A DNA stretch of 64,000 nt. Origin: Variovorax gossypii. Lineage in GTDB: Bacteria; Pseudomonadota; Gammaproteobacteria; Burkholderiales; Burkholderiaceae_C. Where the stretch lies: positions 62,001-126,000 of the forward strand of contig NZ_RXOE01000012.1 of assembly GCF_003965815.1 (NCBI RefSeq), read 5' to 3'. The position numbers and the translations under genes are program-made. A model generated the notes under the pieces. That model saw only the letters and a program-made list of their open reading frames with translations, made no database searches and had not been told where the DNA came from. Each line of letters begins with the position of its first letter. Within the stretch, counting starts at the first letter, position 1. This document shows, one piece after another, positions 8,845 through 17,860 of this stretch.

Positions 8845-10818
8845 ATGGGCGAGTTTTCTGAAAAAGTCAGGCGAGGCAAGGTGCCCGGGCCAAGGAGGCA
8901 GACATTCACGGTTGAAGCCTGGAGGAAGGCTCGCGACGAGTTCTCCTCGGAAGATAGTGCGGACATCGCCTTGTATGTCTCCGGACAGCATATCCACTCG
9001 AAACTTGGGGCTATTCGCAAGGCCATCAAGCAGTCCTCGCTTTCGCATCTTTCGACCCAGACGCAGGTTAAGGCACTCGTTGCTGCCGCCAACCACCAGT
9101 TCGAAGCGCTCCAGCTTCAGATAAAGAAGCGATCTGCGGAAGCTGCTGGAGAAAACATCTCCGGAGAGATTCGTATTGGTGACCTCGCGGCGACTCAGAT
9201 CAGATTGGCCGATGGCAGCAGCTACAACGCGGATGCGGCGCTCGGCAGCATGCTCGATGGTATCGCTATACCTGTCAAAGTCGCCTTAGCAGGGCTGCCA
9301 AGGATCGCCGATGACAGTTTTGCCGACGTCAATTGGAACGACGTGCGATTGGAAATCAATCTTGGGGCTCTATACGATCAAGCGGAGAACCTATGGGAGG
9401 ATTGCGTGTGGAACACGTATATCGTTAACGGCGAAGGCAACAAGATGCTCGCGATTCCTATGGATATCGACGCAAAGCGCGGCACGCGTGCAGCAGCGGC
9501 AAGAAGATTCGCGCTCGGCATCGAATCGACTTCCTACGCCGTCCGGGTTATCCAGCAGTCGCAGGATCAAGGGCTGACGCCAAAAATTAAAGAAGTCCAG
9601 GCCATCCTGATCGACGGTGATCAACAGCGCATCCAGCTTGGGCCGGGTAAAGCAGACTCGCACAATCACGCATTGCTTCTTGCGTTGAGAACGATGGCAT
9701 GCCCGCCGTACTACGACTCCTTGCTCAGCGAGTCTCAGCCGCAGCTGGCTGGCGCATCACTGTCCCAACTCTTTGATGGCTGGATGGTGATCGCGCAGGC
9801 CGCAAGTCAGTTGTGGGAAATGACATCGTTAGCGCAGAAGACCGATTCGCCAGTGGATCCAGAAGCGCTGAGCGACATGCGCGAGTACGTCCCGTTCTTC
9901 ACAAAAGAAGCACTGACAGCCGCCGTGCACGAGGCTACAGGCATACCCGTCCCCGGTGCGCAGGCTATCGTCGAATTCCTTACCTTCGTTGGTAAAGGTC
10001 AACAGGAATTCTGGACACAGCCATTAGTGTCGGCGGGCGACCCGTCGAAGCTATATCCGGTTTTTGGAGCGATTGCTGCGCCGCCAAACCTGCGCTTTGC
10101 TCTTGAGCGCTGGATGGCGCAGCTTAAGGTCAAGCTTGAAGACCGTGGACCTGCGTTTGAGCAACATCTGCGCACAAGCCTCGTAAACGCCGTAGCGACC
10201 TCGCCAATGCTTTCCAGAGTTGCTAAGGTTGTCCCTTGCGACTACACATTCCGATGTACCGACAAGACTTTTGCGCAAATTGATGCACTGTTTTGCGTTG
10301 GTTCGCGGGTCTTCGTTTTAGAAGCCAAGTGCATCCTTGAACCGACCGAGTCGACATCCATCGGTACTCACCGGGCCGCCATCGAGCATGCCGTCGAGCA
10401 AGTGAAGATGCGCGTCGCACTCATCGAGGCGCATCGCGAAGAGTTCATCGTAGATATGAAGCAGTTTGGTTGGAACCTGCCCCAGGACTTCGATGTCAAG
10501 CCCTTAGTTGCGACGAGCACCGTTGCGCAAGTTGGTGTGCCACTGGGCGGTGTTCCCATCGTTGATGAACTTGTTCTCGAAGGGTTCTTCAAAGGGGGTT
10601 ACGAGTACGTCGGCCTGAACACAGACGACTTCTCCATCTCGGAGCGCATCCGTCGGCCCTTTTACTCCGACGCTGGCGAAGCGCAGGCGAATGCAGCGCG
10701 CTATTTCGAGCATCCCCCTCAGTTGAAGCAGTACAGCGACGCGCTGCATTTGCGGCCGGTGCGGATGTACGCGGCGTCGAAAGACGACTGGTTCGGCACG
10801 ATGGTCGATTTTGACTAG
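8845..10818 (+). CDS. Large protein with C-terminal PD-(D/E)xK nuclease-like motif
   Basis: A 657-residue protein of no family I can name. The open frame extends upstream to 8587, but I chose the ATG at 8845 (MGEFSEKVRR) because it follows a purine-rich site and the upstream part belongs to helicase debris. Near the C-terminus, Asp480 in FAQIDALF and Glu493-Ala-Lys495 in VFVLEAKC form a D-x12-ExK arrangement typical of PD-(D/E)xK nucleases. The first 450 residues are mixed helix/strand without a motif I know. Position in the island suggests a defence nuclease. Codon use is slightly less GC-rich than in the chromosomal genes further right. Confidence 0.75.
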   Translation: MGEFSEKVRRGKVPGPRRQTFTVEAWRKARDEFSSEDSADIALYVSGQHIHSKLGAIRKAIKQSSLSHLSTQTQVKALVAAANHQFEALQLQIKKRSAEAAGENISGEIRIGDLAATQIRLADGSSYNADAALGSMLDGIAIPVKVALAGLPRIADDSFADVNWNDVRLEINLGALYDQAENLWEDCVWNTYIVNGEGNKMLAIPMDIDAKRGTRAAAARRFALGIESTSYAVRVIQQSQDQGLTPKIKEVQAILIDGDQQRIQLGPGKADSHNHALLLALRTMACPPYYDSLLSESQPQLAGASLSQLFDGWMVIAQAASQLWEMTSLAQKTDSPVDPEALSDMREYVPFFTKEALTAAVHEATGIPVPGAQAIVEFLTFVGKGQQEFWTQPLVSAGDPSKLYPVFGAIAAPPNLRFALERWMAQLKVKLEDRGPAFEQHLRTSLVNAVATSPMLSRVAKVVPCDYTFRCTDKTFAQIDALFCVGSRVFVLEAKCILEPTESTSIGTHRAAIEHAVEQVKMRVALIEAHREEFIVDMKQFGWNLPQDFDVKPLVATSTVAQVGVPLGGVPIVDELVLEGFFKGGYEYVGLNTDDFSISERIRRPFYSDAGEAQANAARYFEHPPQLKQYSDALHLRPVRMYAASKDDWFGTMVDFD

Positions 10819-11281
10819 GGCTAGTGAGGTGCGGGAGGTGACACGCTCCGCCTTGTCGATGTCACCTGATGCCGTTGATAGTGCGGTCGGGACGGACCAT
10901 GGGCACGACCGTGCAATTGACACCTTCACACCGAACGCGTCTCAATCACTCCCGGCGATATTGTTAGATGGACGCGCGCACTTGCGGACTAACCAGCCTC
11001 GGCCGGTTGGGCACTGGGCTACACCCCTCAACGCGCAGCACCGCTACGAAATCGCTGCAACGGCTGGCGGTGTCGCGCACTGTGTCGTGGTCTTTGCGCA
11101 GATCACGCAGACTTATGCGCCTGGTTCCTATAACTGGCGCCACGCCACAGACGCCGATGCGGCCTACACGGTCGCCCCGGCCGGCTGGCGGTCACACCTT
11201 CCTTCGGCGCTGCGGTCGATACGCGACGGCTACGAGGCTGAATTTCGAGCAGCTCTTCGTGGGTGTATCAAGCCAATTTGA
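10811..11281 (+). CDS. Hypothetical protein, doubtful
   Basis: A 156-codon frame overlapping the end of the nuclease gene by 8 bases. The second half has G/C-rich third positions and protein-like content (RYEIAATAGGVAHCVVVFA). The first half does not, and a competing frame of similar length exists on the same strand. No family was recognised. It may be a real gene, a decayed fragment or chance. From 11,282 to the 3' end of the TIR gene at 11,366 I see nothing. Confidence 0.3.
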   Translation: MTRASEVREVTRSALSMSPDAVDSAVGTDHGHDRAIDTFTPNASQSLPAILLDGRAHLRTNQPRPVGHWATPLNAQHRYEIAATAGGVAHCVVVFAQITQTYAPGSYNWRHATDADAAYTVAPAGWRSHLPSALRSIRDGYEAEFRAALRGCIKPI

Positions 11282-11365
11282 ACTAGGCGCTTCTGCCAAA
11301 TTCACCGGTGTGGGGGAGTTCAATTTCAGGCCTCACGCGGTTGTGCCTAATCAAGATGTTGAAAT

Positions 11366-12676
11366 TTATGCGCGTGGTTCGGGAACGATGTTTTCAATGC
11401 TGCCGGTGTCACTGAAGGCTAGCCTGATAGTTAAGGCGCCCTGAATTTCCCGCTGCAGTGCGACAATGATTTCTAAGATGTGTGGCTCTACCAGTTCTCG
11501 CTCATACAGAGCCTGACGGTGAGCAAAAAGAATCGTATCTGTATGCGACTCGACATTGCTGATTTCGTGGAGGTCGGCGAGCATTGGTCGGCGATCCGTT
11601 CGAGTCTCCACTGTACGAGGTAAGTTGGATGTCACTAGCACCGGACAGTTAACTTCACGAGCAAGTTTTTTAAGCTCTCTGCAAATCTCTCCGGCGTCAG
11701 TGCGGTCATTGCCAAGCAGATGCTGAAGCGAATCCACTATGACGACTCCAACACCACCCCATAGCTTGGCTCGCTTTCGAGCCTCGGCTTGCAATTCATA
11801 AACCGACGTGGATGGTTCATCGAGAATGTAGATGGACGCTTTATAGAGCCGCTCCACGGCTCTAGTCAGACCAACCCATCCTGCGTCTGTCAACTGGCCC
11901 GCACGCATATGGAGGGCAGGGATTTTTCCAATCGTGCTAATGAGTCGTTCTGTTGTTTTCTTAGCGGAGGTTGCCGGTGAAAAGAGTACGACAGGAAGGC
12001 TCTCCACCGTGGCGACGTGCTGAGCAACTTCAAGAGCGAATGCGGTCTTCCCGTGTAAGGGGCGTCCTGCCAAGAGCGTGAGCGTCCCTGGTTGCAGCCC
12101 GTCAATAACGCGATCCAGATCTAGAAAGCCGGTCCGCACTCCAGTCACTTCTTGGAAGCTCTTGTCGGCTGCATCAACGACTCGGTCGAGCAATTCCGCG
12201 ACCAACTGATCGACACCAAAACCGCGGGCGCTGCCTTCTTCTGCAAGTGACGTTTCACTCACTTTCGGCGAAGTCTCCATAGCCCGAACTACTTGGTCGA
12301 TAACGTAGTTCAATCCTTTGGAAGTGGGCGCCGCGAGCTTGTCTGCAAGCGGAGGGGAGTATTTTGTAATGTCCTCCCTGCTTACTTGGTGCCAGACCGG
12401 AAGGATGACCTTCTGCGATCCGTCTTCACGAGCCACCAGGCCATCAAGCTCCTTTTGAGGCCATTCTTTGCGCAGGAAGTTGGGACTGAGAACCAAAAGT
12501 CCATATCGTGACTCCGCCAAGCCGCGATCAATGCCTCTACGAAGGCTGTCTCCCAGCTTTAGCTCCATTTCGTCAATCCAGACGCGTAATCCGCGATCAC
12601 GAAGGCCTTCAGCAAGCGGTCGCGCTACATCATCTTTGTCTTCGCTTGCGTGGCTGATAAACACGTCGTACTTCAT
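11366..12676 (-). CDS. TIR domain fused to DnaB-type RecA helicase domain
   Basis: A 436-residue protein. Residues 1-135 are a TIR domain (YDVFISHASEDKDDVARPL, WIDEMELKLGDSL, LVLSPNFLRKEWPQKELDGL), with Glu76 in the position of the catalytic Glu of NADase TIRs. Residues 176-430 are a DnaB-C/RecA-like motor. Walker A is GRPLHGKTA (Lys210), Walker B VGVVIVDSLQ (Asp315), and a sensor-like LVTSNLPR and an Arg409 hairpin like DnaB's QRNGPTG follow. DnaB's SLEM segment, which carries its catalytic Glu, here reads SPAT. TIRs in bacterial defence degrade NAD+, so I infer a one-protein sensor-effector. It is transcribed opposite to its neighbours and starts with ATG. Confidence 0.88.
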   Translation of the reverse strand: MKYDVFISHASEDKDDVARPLAEGLRDRGLRVWIDEMELKLGDSLRRGIDRGLAESRYGLLVLSPNFLRKEWPQKELDGLVAREDGSQKVILPVWHQVSREDITKYSPPLADKLAAPTSKGLNYVIDQVVRAMETSPKVSETSLAEEGSARGFGVDQLVAELLDRVVDAADKSFQEVTGVRTGFLDLDRVIDGLQPGTLTLLAGRPLHGKTAFALEVAQHVATVESLPVVLFSPATSAKKTTERLISTIGKIPALHMRAGQLTDAGWVGLTRAVERLYKASIYILDEPSTSVYELQAEARKRAKLWGGVGVVIVDSLQHLLGNDRTDAGEICRELKKLAREVNCPVLVTSNLPRTVETRTDRRPMLADLHEISNVESHTDTILFAHRQALYERELVEPHILEIIVALQREIQGALTIRLAFSDTGSIENIVPEPRA

Positions 12677-12762
12677 AGCGGCAGTCTAGTCGGTCACAGT
12701 CGGTCGTTCAGGCTCATTTTCTTGTAACTTGCCGAGGTTTCCTTCGCCGTCACCGCGCGCCA

Positions 12763-13483
12763 GTGAAGGGCAACTTGGTGCTTCTCGGGCGACCCTATTT
12801 GCGGTTCGGATCGATGCTAGTCCAACTGCCCTGGCTTGCCGGCTTGCAGGACAACGGCACTGGGGTGCTGAACAACTTGGGTTGTCTCGGGTTGCCCCGG
12901 GTGAGTACCGGACCGAGACAGACCGCATCGAGACGAGCTTGGGGGCGGTATTACTGTGGTCTTGAACTGGCAGCCGCCACGAAGCGCGTCCGATGATGCT
13001 GGGGGGACCTGATCTGTGCGCGCGACGGCGTGGTGCTCGAGGTGAAATCGATGTTTCTTGGGCGGTCACGGCGCGAGACTTGGCAGTATGCCAGCACCAC
13101 TTTATGCAAAGCGACTGCGGGTGCGATCGGTGCTCACAGAGGGCGCGACGATGACCGTCTCCAGTGAGACGTTTGGCGCAGCGGAAGCGCCACTTGTGCA
13201 GCGTCCAGGAGTGGCGGCGGCTGCGGCCGACATTCAGGGCTGGATCGTCAACACGTCGATCGAGTGCGATCACAAGTACTCCCGCAGCTTCTGGAAACTG
13301 TCGCTCGAAGAGGTTCTGATCGCTCCGCTCGACGACGTCCGGTTGCTGCACGAGCCGCTCGGGGGGGCACGTTCCGTGCCGGTTCGCTAGGCCGGCGCGT
13401 CGGACAGCCTCTACCCGCAGGGATTTTCTGAAGACCGGTTCCCCGAGGTCATCGAAACCCAGGCAATCTGGGCGGAGATCTGA
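12763..13483 (+). pseudogene. Decayed nuclease-like gene
   Basis: Pieces of one protein appear in successive frames: LVLLGRPYLRFGSMLVQLPW, then RTETDRIETSLGAVL, then GDLICARDGVVLEVKSMF (an Asp-x-Glu-x-Lys nuclease-like core), then WIVNTSIECDHKYSRSFWKL, and finally DSLYPQGFSEDRFPEVIE ending at the TGA 13481-13483. Several indels separate them, so the gene is dead. It seems to have been a restriction-like or NERD-like nuclease. Antisense frames over it are shadows. A short GC hairpin (CGCCCC-N7-GGGGCG) lies just after the stop and may be its old terminator. Confidence 0.65.
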
Positions 13484-13623
13484 GTAGTGCGCCCCTGAAG
13501 GCGGGGCGTAAAGTGAGCGGCATCAAGGATCGGCCTGTGGGGTTCGGTGGGGCTGCGGCGGAATGCACGGCTCAGGATCACTCGCACTTCCGGGTTCGGC
13601 GCGCCGCGTATGCTGTCGCGTCC

Positions 13624-14262
13624 ATGACGACGGAAGAATTTTGTGCCTCCCCGATCGGTACGCATGGGAACGTGTTGCTGAACTGGCGCGCCAGCGCACC
13701 CGAAGATGTGCTCGCCTATGCTGAGGCCTATCGCAATGCTGCGCATGGCCTGATCGACGCGCTGGAGCAATCTGGTGAGACCAGCCAGACCGACCACACC
13801 GCCTGCCCGGCCGTCTTTCTCTATCGGCATGCCATCGAGCTGTACCTTAAGGCGATGTTGCATCGCATTGCGAAGATGAGCGTGGACGACCAGGCGCTGC
13901 GCCAGTTGCTGCCGAGACTGTGGCGTGAGCATTCGTTGGCGAAGCTGTTGGACATGGCGCAGCCCGTGCTTGCTGCAATGCGCGAGAGGCTGCCGTTGGC
14001 GCTGCGCGTCTTTGATGAGGAAGAACTGCAGTTCCTCTTTGAGTTGGACCGCATCGATCCCGGCTCATATGCTTTCCGCTACCCCGTCGCCTCGACCGGA
14101 GGGCCGTCGATGCCGAGCGGCTTGCGCATGAATGTCTTCGCCTTCGCTCGGATGGCAGATCGAACGCTCGATGCGCTTCAGGCCAGGTGCCTGCATTTCA
14201 TGGAGCAGGTCCGCTCGCTCGAGCCGCAGATGCGTTTGAGCCTCAGTGCCATGCGCCCCTGA
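13624..14262 (+). CDS. Helical protein, possibly HEPN-like
   Basis: I start this at the ATG 13624 (MTTEEFCASPIG), giving 212 residues. A GTG at 13513 in the same frame would add 37 unconvincing residues. The segment FLYRHAIELYLKAMLHRIAK resembles the long helix of HEPN-type proteins, which are common in toxin-antitoxin and defence loci. I do not see a definite Rx4-6H RNase motif. Nothing else was recognised. It lies between a dead nuclease gene and a small membrane protein, still inside the island. Confidence 0.6.
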   Translation: MTTEEFCASPIGTHGNVLLNWRASAPEDVLAYAEAYRNAAHGLIDALEQSGETSQTDHTACPAVFLYRHAIELYLKAMLHRIAKMSVDDQALRQLLPRLWREHSLAKLLDMAQPVLAAMRERLPLALRVFDEEELQFLFELDRIDPGSYAFRYPVASTGGPSMPSGLRMNVFAFARMADRTLDALQARCLHFMEQVRSLEPQMRLSLSAMRP

Positions 14263-14611
14263 GGGAGGGAGTGGCCGCGCACCTGCAAGTCAAGCGTGCG
14301 CGACTGAGCCTGTGCTCACCTGTGTGACGAAGACGGACTGTTTCCGTTGCTCGGCAAACTCGGCTTGGAATTCATGGAACCGGCGTTATCTTGGAGAGTC
14401 GGAGCAGTGACTCGCATGGCGAGGTGCCAAGAAGAATGGCGGGCGGAACCACCCGAAACTCGAAGATCTGGATCCTTGTGCGCGATGGCTGCGAAGCAGC
14501 CGTTCGAAGCGGTTCCTTCGGGGTGATATCGATCATGAACGTGGCGTAGCTGGTCGATGCTGGCTTCGCGATCGTAGGTCTGGAGAATTGAATCGCAGAA
14601 AGGAAAGAGAA
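14263..14611. other. Gene-free stretch
   Basis: I see no convincing gene on either strand here. The last 30 bases carry the ribosome-binding site (AGGAAAGAG) of the YqaE/Pmp3 gene that follows. Confidence 0.4.
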
Positions 14612-14806
14612 ATGCGTCTGTTGATCGCCTTGATTTTGCCGTGGCTGGCGTTCTTCACCATTGGTCGGCCGATCGCCGCCGTCATCTGCTTGATTCTCCA
14701 GCTCACCTTGATTGGATGGCTGCCGGCGACGATATGGGCAGTGTACGCGTTGGGCCAGTACAAGACCGACAAGAAGATCGAAAAGGCGCTCAGCCAAAGG
14801 GTGTGA
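14612..14806 (+). CDS. YqaE/Pmp3 family small membrane protein
   Basis: A 64-residue protein of the UPF0057 (YqaE/Pmp3) family, with two membrane segments: LLIALILPWLAFFTIGRP and AVICLILQLTLIGWLPATIW. The family is stress-associated and affects membrane potential in yeast (Pmp3). The length matches other members. AGGAAAGAG sits just upstream of the ATG. The gene is a single unit with no operon partner. Confidence 0.85.
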   Translation: MRLLIALILPWLAFFTIGRPIAAVICLILQLTLIGWLPATIWAVYALGQYKTDKKIEKALSQRV

Positions 14807-14997
14807 GGGAGGCGGGTGGCGTCGGAAGTCAATCTCAATGCTGTCCGCACATGTTCTTGATGATTGGCCGGCATCGCAGATAGAGGATTCCATCTTGAGG
14901 CGGCCCATCTACCTAGTTATGGTGCGTACACAGCCCTGATGAGTTGGCGCGGTGCTATCAGGCTTTGTTGTACGGATCAACATGCAGGGGGATGTCC

Positions 14998-15240
14998 TCA
15001 TTCCTCGAGGAGCTGATAAGGCCGGATTTCCAAGGCCAAGGCGAGACGCTCAAGGTTGTCGAGAGAAATGTTGCGAGCTTGACGTTCAACGTGAGCGACA
15101 AAGGTCCGATGCAACCCCGCCTCGAAAGCCAGCGCTTCTTGCGACCACCCCCTCAATCCGCGTAGCCGGATCAAATTCAGCGCGAGCACTTCCCGCGCCG
15201 ACGCTGCGGGGTGCTTCAAAGAATTCCTGGGGCCAGCCAC
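14998..15240 (-). CDS. Small XRE-family transcription regulator
   Basis: An 80-residue helix-turn-helix protein: LALNLIRLRGLRGWSQEALA, AGLHRTFVAHVERQARNISL and LDNLERLALALEI form the five-helix XRE fold. The start is a GTG at 15240 without a clear ribosome-binding site. Its size and single domain resemble controller (C) proteins of restriction-modification systems and phage-type repressors. It is transcribed away from the XRE-cupin gene, and the ~90-base gap between them could hold shared control sites. Confidence 0.8.
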   Translation of the reverse strand: MAGPRNSLKHPAASAREVLALNLIRLRGLRGWSQEALAFEAGLHRTFVAHVERQARNISLDNLERLALALEIRPYQLLEE

Positions 15241-15329
15241 GCAGGAAGTCTTCGAGAAAGATGCTTTTAAGTCAGCCGTGTTTGAGTCACAATTCGCGAG
15301 CTGTGTGCATCTGCGAAGAGCTTGCGTTC

Positions 15330-16001
15330 ATGCGAACTTCTCGGCTTCCATCTCCGTTTCCCACCGCCCGATCGCCCAGGTTGCCGGCATCAATCTCGCG
15401 CGTGCGTCCCAAAAAATCGTTGCAGCCTGTGCGCAGTTCGTCGGTGTCGCGCATCGGCGCACAGGTGAGGGCGCTGCGCATGGCGGAGGGAGCATCTGCT
15501 GGCCAACTGGCTGCGGCGTCTGGGATTTCAGCGTCGATGCTCTCACGCATCGAGCGTGGGTTGGTCTCGCCTTCGGTGGAGACGCTGGAGCGGCTCGCGC
15601 AGGGGCTGCACGTGCCGGTGTCGCGTTTCTTCGGCGACCAGGCCCGGCGCACGGACTTCTGCCACGTGCGGGCAGGGCAGGGACTCGTGGTCGACCGCAT
15701 CGGCGCCGTGGCGGGTTACCGCTACGAGTTGCTGGGGCATTCGCTGTCCGGCAACCTGTTCGTGGAGCCGTACTTGGTGACGCTGCAGCCGGAGGCCGGG
15801 CCGTACGCGACTTTCCAGCATCCGGGGCTCAAGTTCCTGTACTTTCTGTCAGGGTCGGTCACCTATCGCTACGGCGCGAAGGTGGTCGAGGTGGGGGCAG
15901 GGGACACGCTGCTGTTCGACGCCACGGCGTTGCATGGCATCGAGGCCATCCATTCGGGGCCGGTGTCGTACCTCTCGGTGGTTTCCACGCTGAGGGAGTA
16001 G
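15330..16001 (+). CDS. XRE-cupin transcription regulator
   Basis: A 223-residue regulator. After a basic N-terminal tail of about 40 residues comes an XRE helix-turn-helix (ASAGQLAAASGISASMLSRI, then VSPSVETLERLAQGL). The C-terminal cupin domain includes TFQHPGLKFLYFLSGSVTY and VVEVGAGDTLLFDATALHGI. Such proteins bind a small ligand in the cupin barrel and control metabolic or efflux genes. I chose the ATG at 15330; an internal start after the basic tail is possible. The target is not evident. Confidence 0.85.
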   Translation: MRTSRLPSPFPTARSPRLPASISRVRPKKSLQPVRSSSVSRIGAQVRALRMAEGASAGQLAAASGISASMLSRIERGLVSPSVETLERLAQGLHVPVSRFFGDQARRTDFCHVRAGQGLVVDRIGAVAGYRYELLGHSLSGNLFVEPYLVTLQPEAGPYATFQHPGLKFLYFLSGSVTYRYGAKVVEVGAGDTLLFDATALHGIEAIHSGPVSYLSVVSTLRE

Positions 16002-16092
16002 GGGCGGGCGCCGGGCTGTCCCGTCCTGCAGGAGGACGCTTGGCTGCTTCACCGCTCTGAGCGGCCTTGGGATCGAGGCTCGTCGTGTCCGG

Positions 16093-17229
16093 TCAGGGAG
16101 CGCCGCGCTTCCTGCGCTTCGGCGCTTGCGGTGTCGCCGTTCTCTTCTTCGTCTTCGCTGTCGCGGTTGTTGGCGTTGCTGCCGTGGGGTCGGGTGCCGC
16201 TTCCGGCGCGCTCAAGGCGTAGAACTCGTGCAGCTTCTCGGCGAGCATGCGCTTGTCCGGCAGCTGCATCTGGTACTGAGCCACCAGCGCGGGCGAGAGC
16301 GAGCGGCTCAGCGCGTACTCGACCACCTCGGCGTCCTTGCTCGCGCACAGCAGCAGGCCGATGGCCGGGTTCTCGTGCGGCTTCTTCACCTGGCGGTCGA
16401 GCGCTTCGAGGTAGAAATTCAGCTTGCCCAGGTGCTCGGGCTCGAAGGCCGTGACCTTGAGCTCGATGGCCACGAGGCAGTTCAGGCCGCGGTGAAAAAA
16501 CAGCAGGTCGAGCGCGAAGTCTTGGCCGCCCACCTGCACCGGGTACTCGCTGCCGATGTAGCAGAAGTCGCGTCCCAGCTCGGTGAGGAAACGCCCCAGG
16601 TTCATCAGCAGGCTGCGGTGCAGCTCGGCTTCGGAGTGCGGCTCGGGCAGGGCCAGGAAGTCCAGCAGGTAGGCGTCCTTGAAGTGCTGTGCGGCCTGCG
16701 GCTGCATCTCTCTCAACGCCGTCGAGATCTTGGGCGGCTGGAGCAGGGCGCGCTCGAACAGGCCGCTGTCGATCTGCCGCGCCACCTCGCGCACCTGCCA
16801 GCCCTGCTGCGCTGTCATGCGCAGGTAGAACTCGCGCTCCTCCTCGCGCTTGGCGCGGCTGAGGATGTGCAGGTGCGAGGACCATGGGACTTCTCTCAAC
16901 AATGTTGAGAGTTTCGAGTCCGGCGGATAGGCCAGGAAGAACTGCCGCATGCGCCAGAGGTTCTGGGCCGAGAAGCCGCGCCGGCCCGGCTCGCGCCGCG
17001 CGATGTAGGCGGCGAGCTGCTCCACGGTGCCCATGGCCCAGCCGTCGGCCTCGATGCGCCGGTGCAGGTACTCGCCGATGCGCCAGTAGAGCTCGATCAC
17101 CTCGGCGTTGGCGGCCCGGGCCACGCGCTGGCGTGCGCCCTGGATCAGCGCGAGCACTTCGCCGAAGGCGGCCTCCGCGGTCGTTGCCGCCGCTGCTGCG
17201 CGGCGTGCCGGTCCGACGGCCTTGCTCAT
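16093..17229 (-). CDS. YhcG/DUF1016 family PD-(D/E)xK nuclease
   Basis: A 378-residue member of the YhcG family. The N-terminal DUF1016 part includes LYWRIGEYLHRRIEADGW and FSAQNLWRMRQFF. The C-terminal part is a PD-(D/E)xK nuclease with the Asp of DFALDLLFFHR and the ExK of VAIELKVT. A low-complexity Ala/Thr/Lys tail ends it. The family is linked to defence and recombination islands. A 19-base palindrome lies inside the gene at 16893-16911, and a decayed copy of the gene's 5' end lies near 39.6 kb. Confidence 0.88.
   Translation of the reverse strand: MSKAVGPARRAAAAATTAEAAFGEVLALIQGARQRVARAANAEVIELYWRIGEYLHRRIEADGWAMGTVEQLAAYIARREPGRRGFSAQNLWRMRQFFLAYPPDSKLSTLLREVPWSSHLHILSRAKREEEREFYLRMTAQQGWQVREVARQIDSGLFERALLQPPKISTALREMQPQAAQHFKDAYLLDFLALPEPHSEAELHRSLLMNLGRFLTELGRDFCYIGSEYPVQVGGQDFALDLLFFHRGLNCLVAIELKVTAFEPEHLGKLNFYLEALDRQVKKPHENPAIGLLLCASKDAEVVEYALSRSLSPALVAQYQMQLPDKRMLAEKLHEFYALSAPEAAPDPTAATPTTATAKTKKRTATPQAPKRRKRGAP
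16893..16911. repeat. Palindrome CTCTCAAC-N3-GTTGAGAG, copy 1
   Basis: This is an 8+3+8 inverted repeat inside the yhcG-like gene, in a stretch encoding KLSTLLRE. The same arms, with a shared TTTCG flank, occur at 17722-17740 and 39866-39884. Confidence 0.8.
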
Positions 17230-17721
17230 GCCTGGACCCCGTCCATCTGGAGGGCGGGGCGTGTGCTGGTCGTTTTCCGCGCAGGCCGAGCGAGAAGGTC
17301 CTGCGCGGTGCAGCTCCCGCGAACCTGGCGCATGCGCCAGGGGCTCGCGGCGCCAGCTTCGCGAGATCGGGGGCAGGGTGCCTGGGGACGGGACATCAGC
17401 CGGGTGATCATCGCAGTGCCCCGGCCGCGACGTGCCTGTGGCGCGCGGATGGGCGGTCCGATGTGCCGGGACCGAACCATCGGGCTGCGGTTGACGGCGT
17501 GCGCGGCTGGCGGCTGCCTACCGTCGACGCGGGGTTTCAGGTCCTCGGTGAAGCGCAGGTCATCGAACAGGGTGGGGGCGGTGGAGGCAGGCACCGGGCA
17601 AATGTAGTGCCTCGATGGTGCTTCCTCGCCCCACGGTCGTCGCTGCGCGGCATCCGGCCCCGGCCGTGCGGCATCGGGCCGCGTGGCAGCCCGGCGCGGG
17701 TCCGGGGGTTTCTGGTTCTTT

Positions 17722-17740
17722 CTCTCAACGGCGTTGAGAG
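17722..17740. repeat. Palindrome CTCTCAAC-N3-GTTGAGAG, copy 2
   Basis: The same 8+3+8 inverted repeat lies about 490 bases upstream of the yhcG-like gene. It has the same TTCTTTCTCTCAAC... and ...GTTGAGAGTTTCGC flanks as copy 3 at 39866-39884, and the surrounding sequence is also related. Confidence 0.8.
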
Positions 17741-17860
17741 TTTCGCGCTCGCCGGACTGGCAGGGCAGACAGGCCCTTGCCGACCGCCTCGGCACCGCGT
17801 CGTCGTGCCCACCAGTTCTTTTCGCTCGGATATACCTTTTTGACCCTGCGGTTTTCATGA

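Noticed and set aside
12686..13351. 221-codon minus-strand frame
   Set aside because: It is antisense to a decayed nuclease gene with recognisable pieces on the plus strand, and its composition is not protein-like.
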